Shown here: piece by piece, positions 35,710-44,967 of the stretch
How the letters are laid out: every line of letters starts with the position of its first letter
How positions within the stretch are numbered: position 1 is the first letter of the stretch
Source of the DNA: Tropicibacter oceani
GTDB taxonomy: Bacteria; Pseudomonadota; Alphaproteobacteria; Rhodobacterales; Rhodobacteraceae
NCBI RefSeq assembly: GCF_029958925.1
Contig: NZ_CP124616.1
Coordinates: 124,001-188,000, forward strand
DNA length: 64,000 bases
Reading direction: 5' to 3'
Position numbers and translations under genes: made by a program
Notes under the pieces: model-generated
Told to the model about the DNA's origin: nothing
What the model saw: only the letters and a program-made list of their open reading frames with translations
Database searches by the model: none

Positions 35710-38700
35710 ATGACCGAAGCTCCGCAAGGCACGTCGCAACCGTTCATCAATGGAGATGAACTCGAACATGTGCTGGGGGCAATCCGGACACGGATCAAGG
35801 CGGTTTTTGTTCTGCTTGCCGCCGTGGTTCTGGCCACCATCCTTGTTCTGGGCCTTGCCGACCGGCATCGCGGCATTCAAGAGATCAGAGCCCTGGCCGC
35901 ACGGCATGCCGAGCACGTGGTGACCGTTCAGACCAAACGCATCGCGCAAACCCGGGATTTTCTGCACCGTCTTGCCACCCTGGACGCCGTGCGCGCGCCG
36001 GGCGCGCCCGCCTGCGCCGATGCCCTGACCGAAATCCTGTCGTTGACGCCGCAATACGTGAACCTTGGCGCGACCCTCGCCAATGGCGATCTGGTTTGCA
36101 GCGCCGCGCCGCTGGCCGCGCCGATCAACGTCGCCGACCGCCCTCATTTCCAGCGCACCCTGGCGACCGAAACCTATGGTATCAGCACATTCCAACAGGA
36201 CCAGGTGGACCGGGGGGCCACCATCACCTTTGTCAATCCGGTCTATTCCAGGCAGGAGCCGGATACGCTGATCGGCTCTGTTTTCGCGGTTGTCTCAATG
36301 GATTGGTGGTCCGGAGAGCTGACCGACATGGGGCTGCCCGAAGGGACCGTCGCCTTTGTCGAGGATGAAAGCGGGCAGATCGTCGCCAGCTTTCCCAAGC
36401 GGCCCGACCTTCAGGGCACAGACTTTGCCGATTTGCCCACCTCCTTTGACCAAAAGACCCGCGATGCCGAAATCGACGGGGTGCGATTTGCCCTGACCCG
36501 CCACCTTCTGCTGGAAGACGATCTTGGCAACCCGGCCTTCATGTGGCTGGGGCTGCCTTTGGACAGCGGAGTGCAGGAGGCGAACCGCGCCCTGTGGCTG
36601 GAGCTTGCCGGGGCCTTCGCCGTATTGTCCCTGATCTGGTTCATGACAGCCCACACGATCCAGAAACGCGTGTTCGGCCCCCGCAGTGGCCTGCACGACG
36701 CATTGCACAGGGACGCGCCGGGGGATCACCCCACCGGAAGAAACGCCGGGACTGCAAGGCCCTCGGACTTTCACAGGATCGCGCGCAGTTTCCAGCAGAT
36801 AACCCAGGACCAGCAGCGCGCCCAAAGCGGTTTGCAGTCCAGCACTGACCAGATGTCGGCGTTGATCGCCGCCCTTCCTGACAACATCTTTCGGATCTCG
36901 CAGGACGAACGCATCATCGAATATCACAGCCCCGACACCGCCGACCTGCTGCATGCGCCGGACTTTTTCCTGGGGCAGCAACTGAACAGGGTCCTGCCGC
37001 CCGACGCCTATGCCTGCTTTGCCAAGGCATTGCAGACCCACAAGACCACCGGCAAGGTGGTCAGCTGGGAATACCACCTTGATCTGGCCATGGGCCGGCA
37101 GGATTTCGAGGCCCGGATCAGCGCCATCACCGGGCGCGACGAATACCTTGTCGTTGCGCGCAACATCACCCAGCGCTGTATCGCCGAACGCGGCAGGACC
37201 GAGGCCGAGGAACGCCTGAACCGGATCATCGCGAACCTGCCCGGGGCAATCATCGCGATGCAACATCGCGGCACAGACTTGCCGGACCATCTGTTTGTCA
37301 GCCCCCGGGTCGAGGACCTGTGGGGCTACACCACCGATGAAGTCTACGAAAACCCCGGGCTTTTGCGGTCCAGTGTCAAACAGGCGGACTTGGAGGCCAT
37401 GTTCGCCAAGATGTACCAGGCGGTCGAGGACGGAAAACCCTTTACCCACAGGTTCCAGATCACCACACGGTCCGGCGCAAGAAAGTGGCTGGACATCCAC
37501 GCCAGTGTGCGGCGCGACGCCGACGACATGATCCTGACCGACAGCTTTTACCGGGACGTGACCGCCGAAGTGAAAATGCAGGCGGCGCTCGAGACGCAGA
37601 CAGCCGTTGCCCTGCAGGCCCAGAAACAGGAAAGCATCGGCCATCTGACCGGCGGCGTGGCCCATGATTTCAACAATCTTCTGGCGGTCATCCTTGGCAA
37701 CCTGGAACTGCTGCGCGAGGAAATCGCGGACCCTGACCTGCACCAGCTGATTGATGCCAGCATCGGGGCGACACATCGCGGCGCCGACCTGACCCGCAAG
37801 ATGCTGGCCTTTGCCCGCAAGGCGCGGCTTCAGCCCGAGGTGATCGAGCTGAACGACATCGTCCGCGAGATGGTGCAATGGGCCGGGCGCGCCTTTCCGG
37901 CCAATACCGCGATCGAAACCCGCCTGTCCGAAAACCTTGCCACGCTCGAGGCCGATCCGGGGTCGACAGAAAGCGCGCTGTTGAATTTGCTGCTGAACGC
38001 CCGCGATGCCATGCCCGATGGCGGCAGGATCACGGTGGAAACCGGCAACGTGACCCTGGATGCCGCCGAGGCCGGCCAGATCTGTCCCGACATGCCGGCC
38101 GGACCCTATGTCATGCTGGCCGTTACCGACACCGGCCACGGGATCGCCAAGGACGAACTGGCCCGCATCTTCGATCCCTTCTATTCGACCAAGGCCCCCG
38201 GCTCGGGCTCGGGGCTGGGTCTGTCCATGATCGAGGGTTTCCTGCGCCAGTCGAAAGGTGGCGTGCGCGTTATGTCCGAACCCGGAAAAGGCACGCGGTT
38301 CGAACTGCTGTTCCGGCCGTCGATAAAAGGGCGCCAAGCCGAACTTCCCGACCTGCATACCCCCGAGGGCCATGGCAAAGGCGCGCGGATCCTGGTTGCC
38401 GAAGATGAACCCGAAGTGATGGCCCTGATCGTGACCGTTCTTGAACGGGCCGGTTATGACCTGGTCGCCGCGCACAGCGGTGACGCCGCGCTGGCCGCCT
38501 TTGACGCGGATCCGACCTTTGACCTGCTGCTGACCGACATCGTCATGCCGGGCAGCTTGCAGGGGCCGGAACTGGCCGCCGTGCTGAAGGAAAGAGCGCC
38601 GCAGTTGCCTGTTGTCTACATGACCGGCTATGCGTCGGAAACGACCCTGCACCGCATAGCCGCCCCAAGCGAAGGCACCCTGCTGTCGAAACCGTTCATG

Positions 38701-38745
38701 CGCAAGGACTTGCTGGCTGCAGTCCGCCAGGCCTTGCAAGGCTGA
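35710..38745 (+). CDS. Hybrid sensor histidine kinase with dCache, PAS and receiver domains
   Basis: This 1011-residue membrane kinase has a first helix (about 29-50), a periplasmic dCache sensor (about 55-285, with NVADRPHFQRTLAT and GSVFAVVSMDWWSG) and a second helix (about 292-315). It then has a PAS domain (about 375-480), a second PAS domain (about 500-625), and a dimerisation domain with the phospho-His in GGVAHDFNNLLAV (about 651). The ATPase domain has ARDAMPDGG, DTGHGIAK and GSGSGLGLSM, and a C-terminal receiver follows (about 892-1010, Asp in LLTDIVMPG). The ATG at 35710 follows GAGGCGG; the ATG at 35668 lies inside the inverted repeat and lacks a ribosome site. No separate response regulator is adjacent. 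Confidence 0.92.
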   Translation: MTEAPQGTSQPFINGDELEHVLGAIRTRIKAVFVLLAAVVLATILVLGLADRHRGIQEIRALAARHAEHVVTVQTKRIAQTRDFLHRLATLDAVRAPGAPACADALTEILSLTPQYVNLGATLANGDLVCSAAPLAAPINVADRPHFQRTLATETYGISTFQQDQVDRGATITFVNPVYSRQEPDTLIGSVFAVVSMDWWSGELTDMGLPEGTVAFVEDESGQIVASFPKRPDLQGTDFADLPTSFDQKTRDAEIDGVRFALTRHLLLEDDLGNPAFMWLGLPLDSGVQEANRALWLELAGAFAVLSLIWFMTAHTIQKRVFGPRSGLHDALHRDAPGDHPTGRNAGTARPSDFHRIARSFQQITQDQQRAQSGLQSSTDQMSALIAALPDNIFRISQDERIIEYHSPDTADLLHAPDFFLGQQLNRVLPPDAYACFAKALQTHKTTGKVVSWEYHLDLAMGRQDFEARISAITGRDEYLVVARNITQRCIAERGRTEAEERLNRIIANLPGAIIAMQHRGTDLPDHLFVSPRVEDLWGYTTDEVYENPGLLRSSVKQADLEAMFAKMYQAVEDGKPFTHRFQITTRSGARKWLDIHASVRRDADDMILTDSFYRDVTAEVKMQAALETQTAVALQAQKQESIGHLTGGVAHDFNNLLAVILGNLELLREEIADPDLHQLIDASIGATHRGADLTRKMLAFARKARLQPEVIELNDIVREMVQWAGRAFPANTAIETRLSENLATLEADPGSTESALLNLLLNARDAMPDGGRITVETGNVTLDAAEAGQICPDMPAGPYVMLAVTDTGHGIAKDELARIFDPFYSTKAPGSGSGLGLSMIEGFLRQSKGGVRVMSEPGKGTRFELLFRPSIKGRQAELPDLHTPEGHGKGARILVAEDEPEVMALIVTVLERAGYDLVAAHSGDAALAAFDADPTFDLLLTDIVMPGSLQGPELAAVLKERAPQLPVVYMTGYASETTLHRIAAPSEGTLLSKPFMRKDLLAAVRQALQG

Positions 38746-38944
38746 GATGCCGCATGACGGGACCGGCGATGCGGGTTCGCCACTAAGCCTGCCCCGCGAT
38801 TTACCGGGGTTAATGCGGCGTTTTGCAGTCGTGAAACACTGCTGATCGGGCCCGGTGCGGTTGGTGCCTTTCCACATGAACCGACCGCGCGGCGGGTTCG
38901 GGGGCGGACATCGCGACGCCCCTCCTGACACGTAGGAGGACGGC

Positions 38945-40525
38945 ATGGACAACAAAGGCAGCATCAAAACCACACGGCGCGGCGTATTGCTGGGCGCAGG
39001 GGCCGGAGTGGGCACGGCAGCACTGGGCATGGCAGCAGCGCCCGCCCTTGCCGCACCGGCAGCGATCCCCGAAACCTGGGATGACGCAGCCGACGTGCTG
39101 GTCGTCGGATACGGCGGCGCGGGGGCTGTCGCAGCGGTCACGGCACATGACGCCGGGGCCAAGGTGATGGTCCTGGAAAAGCAGGCCTCGGACGGGCACA
39201 CATCGAACACCCAGATGTGTCTTGGCGTCTTTTTGTCCCCCGACACGGTACAGGGCTGCATCGACTACATGAGCGTCGCCTCGCTGGTGAACGTCGACAT
39301 GCCGGAGTCAAAGGACATCGACGACGACACCATCCGCGTCTGGGCCGAGGAAAGCGTCAGAAACCGCGATTGGCTGACCAGCATGGGCGTCCAGGAATTC
39401 GAGGTCTTTTCCGCCACCGGGCGCGATCCGGACTGGCCCGGCAATGACCAGATCAAGGCCTATCAGATCAAAAAGCCAGACGGATCGGTCGGGATCGGCA
39501 AGGACCTGTTCGAATTTCTCGACGGGCTGGTGCAGGACCGCGGCATCGACGTGCGCTGGGATGCGCCCGGCAAACGCCTGATCACCGACGCCGACGGCGC
39601 GGTCGTGGGCGTTCAGGTGACACAGGGCGGCAAGGACCTGTCGATCAGGGCACGGCGCGCCGTTGTCCTGACAACCGGCGGTTTCGAATTCGACATGGCC
39701 GCGCGGCGGACCTATCTGCCGGCCTCGCCGATGGTCTTTTACGGCAACCCCGACAACACCGGTGACGGCATGCGCATGGCGCAGGGCGTCGGCGCCGACC
39801 TGTGGCACATGACGGTGCTGGGCGGCGGGTTCAAATACCAGTTCGACGGGTTTCCCACCGCCTTTGCGCCCAGCTTTGGGTCCGGCAGCTACATGGTGGT
39901 CGACAAGTTCGGCGAACGCTTCAAGTCCGAGGCAGAGCTGGGCGGCTATTCCGGCTATTGGAACGCGCTGGTCTATGACACGGTCAACTATACCTGGCCG
40001 CGCATCCCCGCCTGGTACGTCTTTGATGAAAAGCGCCGGCTGGCCGGGCCGATCGTCTATACCTTCTTTGGTGCCGCGGGCCCCATCGGCATGTACGACT
40101 GGAGCAAGGACAACAGCGCCGAGATCGAAAAGGGCTGGATCAAGCGCGCCGACACGATCGAAGGGCTGGCCGCGGAAATGGGCGTGGACCCGGCGGTTCT
40201 GGCCGCGCAGGTGCAGGGCTTTGACGATGGCGAGGACGCGGATTTTGGCCGTGCCGCCAGCAGCATGGCGCCGCTTGATGCTGCGCCCTTCTACGCGGTG
40301 CAGCTGTGGCCGGGCCTGAACAACACCTTTGGCGGGCCGCGCCGCAACGCCAAGGCGCAGATCATCGACACCTTTGGCGATCCGATCACCGGGCTTTACA
40401 GCGCCGGTGAGCTTGGCTCGATCTTTGTCCAGTATCCGCAGGGCGGTGCCAACGTCGGAGAATGCCTTGCCTTTGGCCGCATCGCCGGGGCGAACGCCGC
40501 CGCCCAGCCGGTGCGCGGGGAATAG
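38945..40525 (+). CDS. Tat-exported FAD-dependent reductase, flavocytochrome c flavin subunit
   Basis: This 526-residue protein has a twin-arginine signal (TTRRGVLLGAGAGVGTAALG), then an FAD Rossmann motif (VLVVGYGGAGAVAAVTAHDAG) and a fumarate-reductase/urocanate-reductase-like body ending in GLYSAGELGSIFVQYPQGG. The segment where fumarate reductases have HHTMGG reads LNNTFGGPRRN, so an active-site His appears to be Asn and fumarate may not be the substrate. The next gene encodes a tetraheme cytochrome, which would deliver or take electrons. A strong AGGAGG precedes the ATG. Confidence 0.88.
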   Translation: MDNKGSIKTTRRGVLLGAGAGVGTAALGMAAAPALAAPAAIPETWDDAADVLVVGYGGAGAVAAVTAHDAGAKVMVLEKQASDGHTSNTQMCLGVFLSPDTVQGCIDYMSVASLVNVDMPESKDIDDDTIRVWAEESVRNRDWLTSMGVQEFEVFSATGRDPDWPGNDQIKAYQIKKPDGSVGIGKDLFEFLDGLVQDRGIDVRWDAPGKRLITDADGAVVGVQVTQGGKDLSIRARRAVVLTTGGFEFDMAARRTYLPASPMVFYGNPDNTGDGMRMAQGVGADLWHMTVLGGGFKYQFDGFPTAFAPSFGSGSYMVVDKFGERFKSEAELGGYSGYWNALVYDTVNYTWPRIPAWYVFDEKRRLAGPIVYTFFGAAGPIGMYDWSKDNSAEIEKGWIKRADTIEGLAAEMGVDPAVLAAQVQGFDDGEDADFGRAASSMAPLDAAPFYAVQLWPGLNNTFGGPRRNAKAQIIDTFGDPITGLYSAGELGSIFVQYPQGGANVGECLAFGRIAGANAAAQPVRGE

Positions 40526-40527
40526 CG

Positions 40528-40896
40528 GTGCGGGTTCCCACTTGGGCCCGCCACGGCATGGCCGCCATGGCCATGCTGTCGCTGTCCGGGGCGGCGCTGT
40601 CCCAGGAAACCGGGGACGGCGCTGCGCCGCATCTTTTGGCCGACACCCATGTCGACATGGGGCTGGACTGCACCGCATGTCACCAGGGCAGCGCGCCGCC
40701 CCAGGCCGTTGGCTCGGCAGTCTGCAAGACCTGCCATGGCACATTCGATGCCCTGGCCAACCGGACGGCCGAGATCGAGCCGAACCCGCATGCCTCTCAC
40801 AAGGGAGAGCAGGCCTGTGAAACCTGCCACCGGGCGCATGAACCATCAGTGGATGCCTGCGCGCAGTGCCATATGTGGGGTTTCAAGGTTCCCTGA
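40528..40896 (+). CDS. Periplasmic tetraheme cytochrome c (flavocytochrome c heme subunit)
   Basis: This 122-residue exported protein has four CxxCH haem sites (CTACH, CKTCH, CETCH, CAQCH) and extra His residues for bis-His ligation. This is the cytochrome domain found fused to the flavin domain in Shewanella flavocytochrome c3. The GTG at 40528, two bases after the flavoprotein stop, gives a signal peptide with basic N-region (VRVPTWARHGMAAMAMLSLSG). The ATG at 40558 is an alternative. Confidence 0.88.
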   Translation: MRVPTWARHGMAAMAMLSLSGAALSQETGDGAAPHLLADTHVDMGLDCTACHQGSAPPQAVGSAVCKTCHGTFDALANRTAEIEPNPHASHKGEQACETCHRAHEPSVDACAQCHMWGFKVP

Positions 40897-40921
40897 CCGG
40901 CAGAGCGCGCAAGCGCACCGA

Positions 40922-41356
40922 TCAAGAGCCGGGAACCGTGCCGCCCAGCCCATCGCGCACCTGTCGCGCCAGATCAAAGAACGTGTTGGCGTTCTGCCCC
41001 AGGGCCGCCGCCAGCATGTCATCCACCGCGTCCCAGGCCGCCTCGATCCCGGCAAGCTGGGCGCGCCCCTTGTCCGTAAGTTCCAGCACGTTCTGACGCC
41101 GGGACGCGGGGTCAGGCCCGCGCGAGATATAGCCAGCCGCCAATAGCCTGTCGGTCATCGTGCTCATGCTGGCCGAGGTGATCTGAAACTCGGACGCCAG
41201 AACCGCCTGGGACACCGGGCCGATGCGGGCCATCGCCTCGATCACGCGGGCCTGCCTTGGTTGCAGGCCAAGCGGCGAAAGCCGCCGGCGAAGTTCAGCC
41301 TCGACCAGCTCGGCGCTGTGCAGGAGACCGTGAAAACGGTGTTGATCAGCTTGCAT
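40922..41356 (-). CDS. MarR-family transcriptional regulator
   Basis: This 144-residue winged-helix protein has the recognition region QAVLASEFQITSASMSTMTDRLLAAGYISR and wing PDPASRRQNVLELTDKG. The start at 41356 (MQADQHRF) is favoured because the 19-codon extension runs through the putative promoter and dyad. It converges on the cytochrome gene. Its target is unknown; the dyad at 41368-41391 suggests autoregulation. Confidence 0.9.
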   Translation of the reverse strand: MQADQHRFHGLLHSAELVEAELRRRLSPLGLQPRQARVIEAMARIGPVSQAVLASEFQITSASMSTMTDRLLAAGYISRGPDPASRRQNVLELTDKGRAQLAGIEAAWDAVDDMLAAALGQNANTFFDLARQVRDGLGGTVPGS

Positions 41357-41367
41357 GCTGATAGTTA

Positions 41368-41391
41368 GTATCCTATTCTTTTGGAGGATAC
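41368..41391 (-). promoter_or_regulatory. marR promoter/operator dyad
   Basis: GTATCCT (41368-41374) and AGGATAC (41385-41391) form a 7-bp inverted repeat with a 10-bp spacer, just upstream of marR. Read on the minus strand, TTGTAT and TACTAA could be -35 and -10 boxes 17 bp apart, with the -10 ending 8 bp before the ATG, so the dyad overlaps the promoter. Confidence 0.45.
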
Positions 41392-41893
41392 AAGGGCTGC
41401 CCCCGCAGTCCAATCAGGATTCGGCCATGTTTTCCGCGACGCGCAGCGCACCCAGATTTCCCGTGATGTTTGCCGCCCTCGCCGCAACCAATCCGGCCTG
41501 TCAGAACCGGTTCGTACAATACCTGCCGGAATTCCTGCCGCAGGATCCGACGCTGACCTGCGCCCTGCCGCCGGACAATGTTCCGGTCGAACGCTCGACC
41601 CCCAGAAACCGGACCGGCGCGGGCCAAGCGGGCTCGCACCAGAAACTTGGCTGTCTTGCGACGGAAACCGGCTGTGCCCCCGTACAAGGAGAGACGGTTT
41701 GCGATGCAAGCCGTCGCCCGCCGCGTCCCTGACCCCGCCTTTTGATCCGGAGCCGTCCTGAATGACCCGATACCCGATACACCGTCCATCCGGCCAGAAC
41801 TGGCGCTTTGGCCTTGGCGGGGCATGGACATCCGCCAGAATCGACACCCTTTGATGTGACCCCCCTTTGCGCCAAAAGCCGCGAGGCCAGAAC
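41392..41893. other. 500-bp gap without a recognisable gene
   Basis: Short overlapping ORFs exist on both strands, but none has a ribosome site, coherent codon use or a recognisable domain. The only structure noticed is a hairpin at 41693-41715 (GACGGTTTGC, loop GAT, GCAAGCCGTC, one G-U pair). It does not match a riboswitch I know. It may be a long leader for the membrane-protein gene at 41894, or decayed DNA. Confidence 0.5.
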
Positions 41894-42634
41894 ATGACCC
41901 TCTCTCTCAAGATGAAACCGACAGCGACGCGCGACCAATCCGGCGACGCACTTGGCCCGATCGCCCGCACGCTTTTCATCGTCGCCGCGCTGTGGATCGT
42001 GTCGAGCCAGGGGTACTATGCCCTTGTAGACGCGCTGGGGCTTGAAAACGGGTATGATGGCGCACCGATCCTGTTCACGGGTTATTATCTTGGTTGGGCC
42101 GGCGTGGCTGCCTGGCTTTTCCGGTCGCTGTTCAACGACGTCCTCGACCGTGACCGGCTGACGCGCGAAGGGCTTGCCCTGCTGCCGATCCTCGCCGGCT
42201 TTGCGGTCTTTGTCGTCTATGTCCTGCCGCTGTTGCCCAAGGTGTCAGAGGTGCGGGCACCGGCGAACCCGCCCGAGTTCATGTTCGCATCGGCCTGGTA
42301 TTACCTGCCGAAATCCGCTGACATCCTTTTCCAGCAGGTGCTGATTTCCGCGCTGATCCTGACCGGCGTGCGGGCCGGGCTGGGCCTTGGCGCCATGAGC
42401 CTTGGCATGGCGGCGACCTTCGGGCTGTTCCATCTTGGACTGGCCTTCGACGGGTTCTTGTGGCTGTACGTCGCCCGCTTCACGCTGGCCGCGACCCTTT
42501 TCGGCGCATTGCTGCCCTATCTGTACCTGCGCATGCGCAGCGGCTTTCGCTGGGCCTATTCGCTGCACTGGAGCTTTTACGCGGCTGACGCCGTGCTCAC
42601 CCATCTGCTGCTGGCGGCGCCGCCCTGGGCGTGA
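41894..42634 (+). CDS. Multi-pass membrane protein, CPBP-like but lacking the EE motif
   Basis: This 246-residue protein has about seven hydrophobic helices. The region DILFQQVLISALIL, then ATFGLFHLGL and YSLHWSFYAADAVL, follows the spacing of CPBP (Abi) intramembrane glutamic proteases. The usual EExxxR is replaced by QQxxxS and the third-motif Asn is missing; only FxxxH is intact. Protease activity is therefore doubtful. The ATG at 41894 has GAGG upstream. It opens a run of envelope/secreted genes in the same direction. Confidence 0.65.
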   Translation: MTLSLKMKPTATRDQSGDALGPIARTLFIVAALWIVSSQGYYALVDALGLENGYDGAPILFTGYYLGWAGVAAWLFRSLFNDVLDRDRLTREGLALLPILAGFAVFVVYVLPLLPKVSEVRAPANPPEFMFASAWYYLPKSADILFQQVLISALILTGVRAGLGLGAMSLGMAATFGLFHLGLAFDGFLWLYVARFTLAATLFGALLPYLYLRMRSGFRWAYSLHWSFYAADAVLTHLLLAAPPWA

Positions 42635-42727
42635 CCGGTTTCGCAAAGGACAGCCCACGCACTGTCAGCAAAGCCCCCCGACAGACCCAACGCCCCTGAC
42701 CCCACCACGAACAAGAGACTCATTGCC

Positions 42728-43261
42728 ATGATCAACATACGCCTCTCTGCCGCCCTTGCCGGGGCCTTTCTGACAGCTGCCACCGCCCAAGCCGAGACCG
42801 TCGAAATCCACCTGACCGACCTGCTGGACAACACGCAGAACGGATACTGCCTGGATATCGCCGGCGGACAGGGGGCGGACGCCGACCCCGGCAACGGGCT
42901 TCAGGGCCATACTTGTTACAGCCCCTCGGGCAATATCTTTGTGGACCAGGGATTTGATACGAACCGGTTCGCCGACGGGGTTTTGTACATGCCTGCCTTT
43001 GACGTCTGCGCCGAGATCGCCGCGCCGCAGGTCGGCGCGACCGTCGCCCTGGCCAATTGCACGGGCAGTGAAACCCAAAGCTTTGTCTTTGCGGGTCAGG
43101 GGACGATCAGCCCGGCCTTGGCGCCCGATCTGTGCCTGACGCTGGGTGCCGACACCCGGTTCGGGCGCAGCCCCACCAACCAGATCAAGGCGCTGTCGCT
43201 GCAAACCTGCAGCGATGACCTGGCGGCGTTTCAGACCTGGGCGAACCGCACCGCCCAGTGA
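42728..43261 (+). CDS. Secreted ricin-type beta-trefoil lectin-like protein
   Basis: This 177-residue protein has a signal peptide (about 1-22, cleavage after AQA). The mature part shows repeated CLDI/CLTL-type strands followed by Leu-x-x-Cys and Gln-x-Phe/Trp motifs (GYCLDIAGG, VALANCTGSETQSFVF, LCLTLGAD, LSLQTCSDDLAAFQTW), which are the marks of ricin-B trefoil repeats. Ligand binding is an inference. It is followed after about 60 bp by the DUF1566 gene on the same strand. Confidence 0.65.
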   Translation: MINIRLSAALAGAFLTAATAQAETVEIHLTDLLDNTQNGYCLDIAGGQGADADPGNGLQGHTCYSPSGNIFVDQGFDTNRFADGVLYMPAFDVCAEIAAPQVGATVALANCTGSETQSFVFAGQGTISPALAPDLCLTLGADTRFGRSPTNQIKALSLQTCSDDLAAFQTWANRTAQ

Positions 43262-43320
43262 CCCGCACGGCGCGGGGACGCCCCCGCGCGATCCGAACGA
43301 CACCCCCCAAAGGAAGGTTG

Positions 43321-44526
43321 ATGATGCCCCGTTTCCTTGAATGCGCCGCGATTGCCGCCCTTGCCATCACGGCCGCCGGGGCCTGTCTTGCGCAGGACCT
43401 GACCTATCCGCTGGTCGATACGATGCAGGACCGGTGCTTTGACACCGCCGGTCAAACCATCGCCTGCCCCGCCGAAGGGCAGCCCCTGTCTGGACAGGAT
43501 GCGCAGTACGCCCGCCGCGCCGCCGTCTACATCGACAACGGCGACGGAACCGTGACCGACAGCGTCACCAACCTGACATGGCAGCAAACGCCGGAAAATG
43601 CCCGGCTGCAGTTCTCTGAAAGCCTGACCTTTTGTCAGGCGCTGGAACTTGGGGGCCGGTCCGACTGGCGCGTTCCCACCATAAAAGAGCTGTATTCGCT
43701 GGCCGATTTCCGCGGCGAACTGCTCAAACCCGAGCAAGGCACACCCACCCCCTATCTGGACAGCGCCGTGTTCGGCTTTGACTATCCGCAGCCCCCGATG
43801 GTCTTTGCCGGCCAGTACTGGAGCAGCACCCTGTACGTCAAAGGCCCGGTCATCAACGGCCAGAACCAGGGTGCCTTTGGGTTCAACTTTGCCGATGGCC
43901 ATATCAAGGCCTATGGCACCGGGTTTGATTTCTTTACCGGCGAGGCATCGGCCGACAGCGGGCTGCCCACCGGCGGCAATGCCCCCGGCAACTATGTGCG
44001 CTGTGTCAGCGGCACGGAAAACCTGTATGGTGTGAACGATTTCCAGGACAACGGCGACGGCACGGTCACCGACAGGGCCACGGGCCGGATGTGGCAGCAG
44101 GCCGATGACGGCACACGCCGCGAATGGGCCGAGGCGCTGGCCTATTGCGAAGCGCTGGACCTGGCCGGACATGACGACTGGGCGCTGCCGGATTCCAAGG
44201 AACTGCAAAGCATCGTCGATTACGACAAGACAGAGCTGCCCGCCATCGACGAAACCGTTTTTGGCATCACCAAGGATTCCGAAACGCTGGATTTCTGGAC
44301 CAGCACGACCTTTGGCGACATCAAAAGCCACGCCAATGTCATCGCCTTTGGCAAGGCGCTGAGCAAGTCCGCCGATCAGGCTGAATACACCGACTGGCAC
44401 GGCGCCGGGGCGCAGCGGTCCTCGATCAAGACCCTGACCAACCAGGAACTGACCGACGAAGACCTGTGTTCGATCAACGCCTGTGACGTCGACCGCCCCG
44501 ACAACCTGGTGCGCTGCATACGCTAA
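43321..44526 (+). CDS. Secreted tandem-DUF1566 protein
   Basis: This 401-residue exported protein has a signal peptide (about 1-25). It carries two DUF1566 units, each starting with a nearly identical block (NGDGTVTDSVTNLTWQQ and NGDGTVTDRATGRMWQQ), followed by a CxALxLxGxxDWRxP/ALPxxKELxSxxD segment and closing with an NxVRC-type strand. The fold is FGE/lectin-like and the function is unknown. AGGAAGG lies just before two adjacent ATGs, and 43324 is equally possible as the start. Confidence 0.88.
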   Translation: MMPRFLECAAIAALAITAAGACLAQDLTYPLVDTMQDRCFDTAGQTIACPAEGQPLSGQDAQYARRAAVYIDNGDGTVTDSVTNLTWQQTPENARLQFSESLTFCQALELGGRSDWRVPTIKELYSLADFRGELLKPEQGTPTPYLDSAVFGFDYPQPPMVFAGQYWSSTLYVKGPVINGQNQGAFGFNFADGHIKAYGTGFDFFTGEASADSGLPTGGNAPGNYVRCVSGTENLYGVNDFQDNGDGTVTDRATGRMWQQADDGTRREWAEALAYCEALDLAGHDDWALPDSKELQSIVDYDKTELPAIDETVFGITKDSETLDFWTSTTFGDIKSHANVIAFGKALSKSADQAEYTDWHGAGAQRSSIKTLTNQELTDEDLCSINACDVDRPDNLVRCIR

Positions 44527-44575
44527 GGCAAGCAGGACGGGTTTTGACGCCTGACCGCGGCAAACCCTGATATGC

Positions 44576-44967
44576 ATGCAAGCGCCGCCTTTGGCGCGGG
44601 GGCAATATGCCTCGCTTGCGCTGTCGGCGCTGGTTGCGGTGCCACTGTCGGCCATCGCCGCCTTTCTGGTGGCACGTTACATCCCGACGCCGATCCGCCA
44701 GTTGGAGACGGTTGCCAAGCGGATGGCGGCCGGGGACATCACCCTGACGCTGGCCCTGCCGGACCGCGCGGCTTTGGCCTGCGACAGGCTGCGGATCGGG
44801 CAGGTGATCGACAACCTGCTGCAAAACGCCATCCGCTACACCGATGCGCCGGGGCAGGTGCGCCTGACAGTGCGGGACACCGGCGCAGCCTTTGTCCTGT
44901 GCGTCGACGCCCGTCCGACCTGGGCGGCCTGCGCATCACCGTCACATTGCCGAACGCAACGCCATGA
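44576..44967 (+). pseudogene. Remnant of a BaeS-like sensor kinase
   Basis: The frame from 44576 gives a kinase piece: a membrane helix (LALSALVAVPLSAIAAFLVA) and a HAMP segment (PTPIRQLETVAKRMAAGD). This is joined directly to part of an ATPase domain (DRLRIGQVIDNLLQNAIRYT). The phospho-His dimerisation domain is missing. After about 44920 the frame is lost; the kinase's usual C-terminal end, GGLRITVTLPNATP, appears in another frame and stops at 44967. Two internal deletions, one frame-breaking, explain this. It cannot encode a working kinase. Confidence 0.8.

Noticed and set aside
38792-38809. Terminator after the sensor kinase
   Set aside because: Only a 5-bp stem (CCCCG/CGGGG) with an 8-nt loop and no adjacent U-tract; too weak to list.
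41392-41893. Riboswitch (for example cobalamin or SAM type) in the long gap
   Set aside because: The conserved core of these riboswitches was not found. Only one simple hairpin is present.
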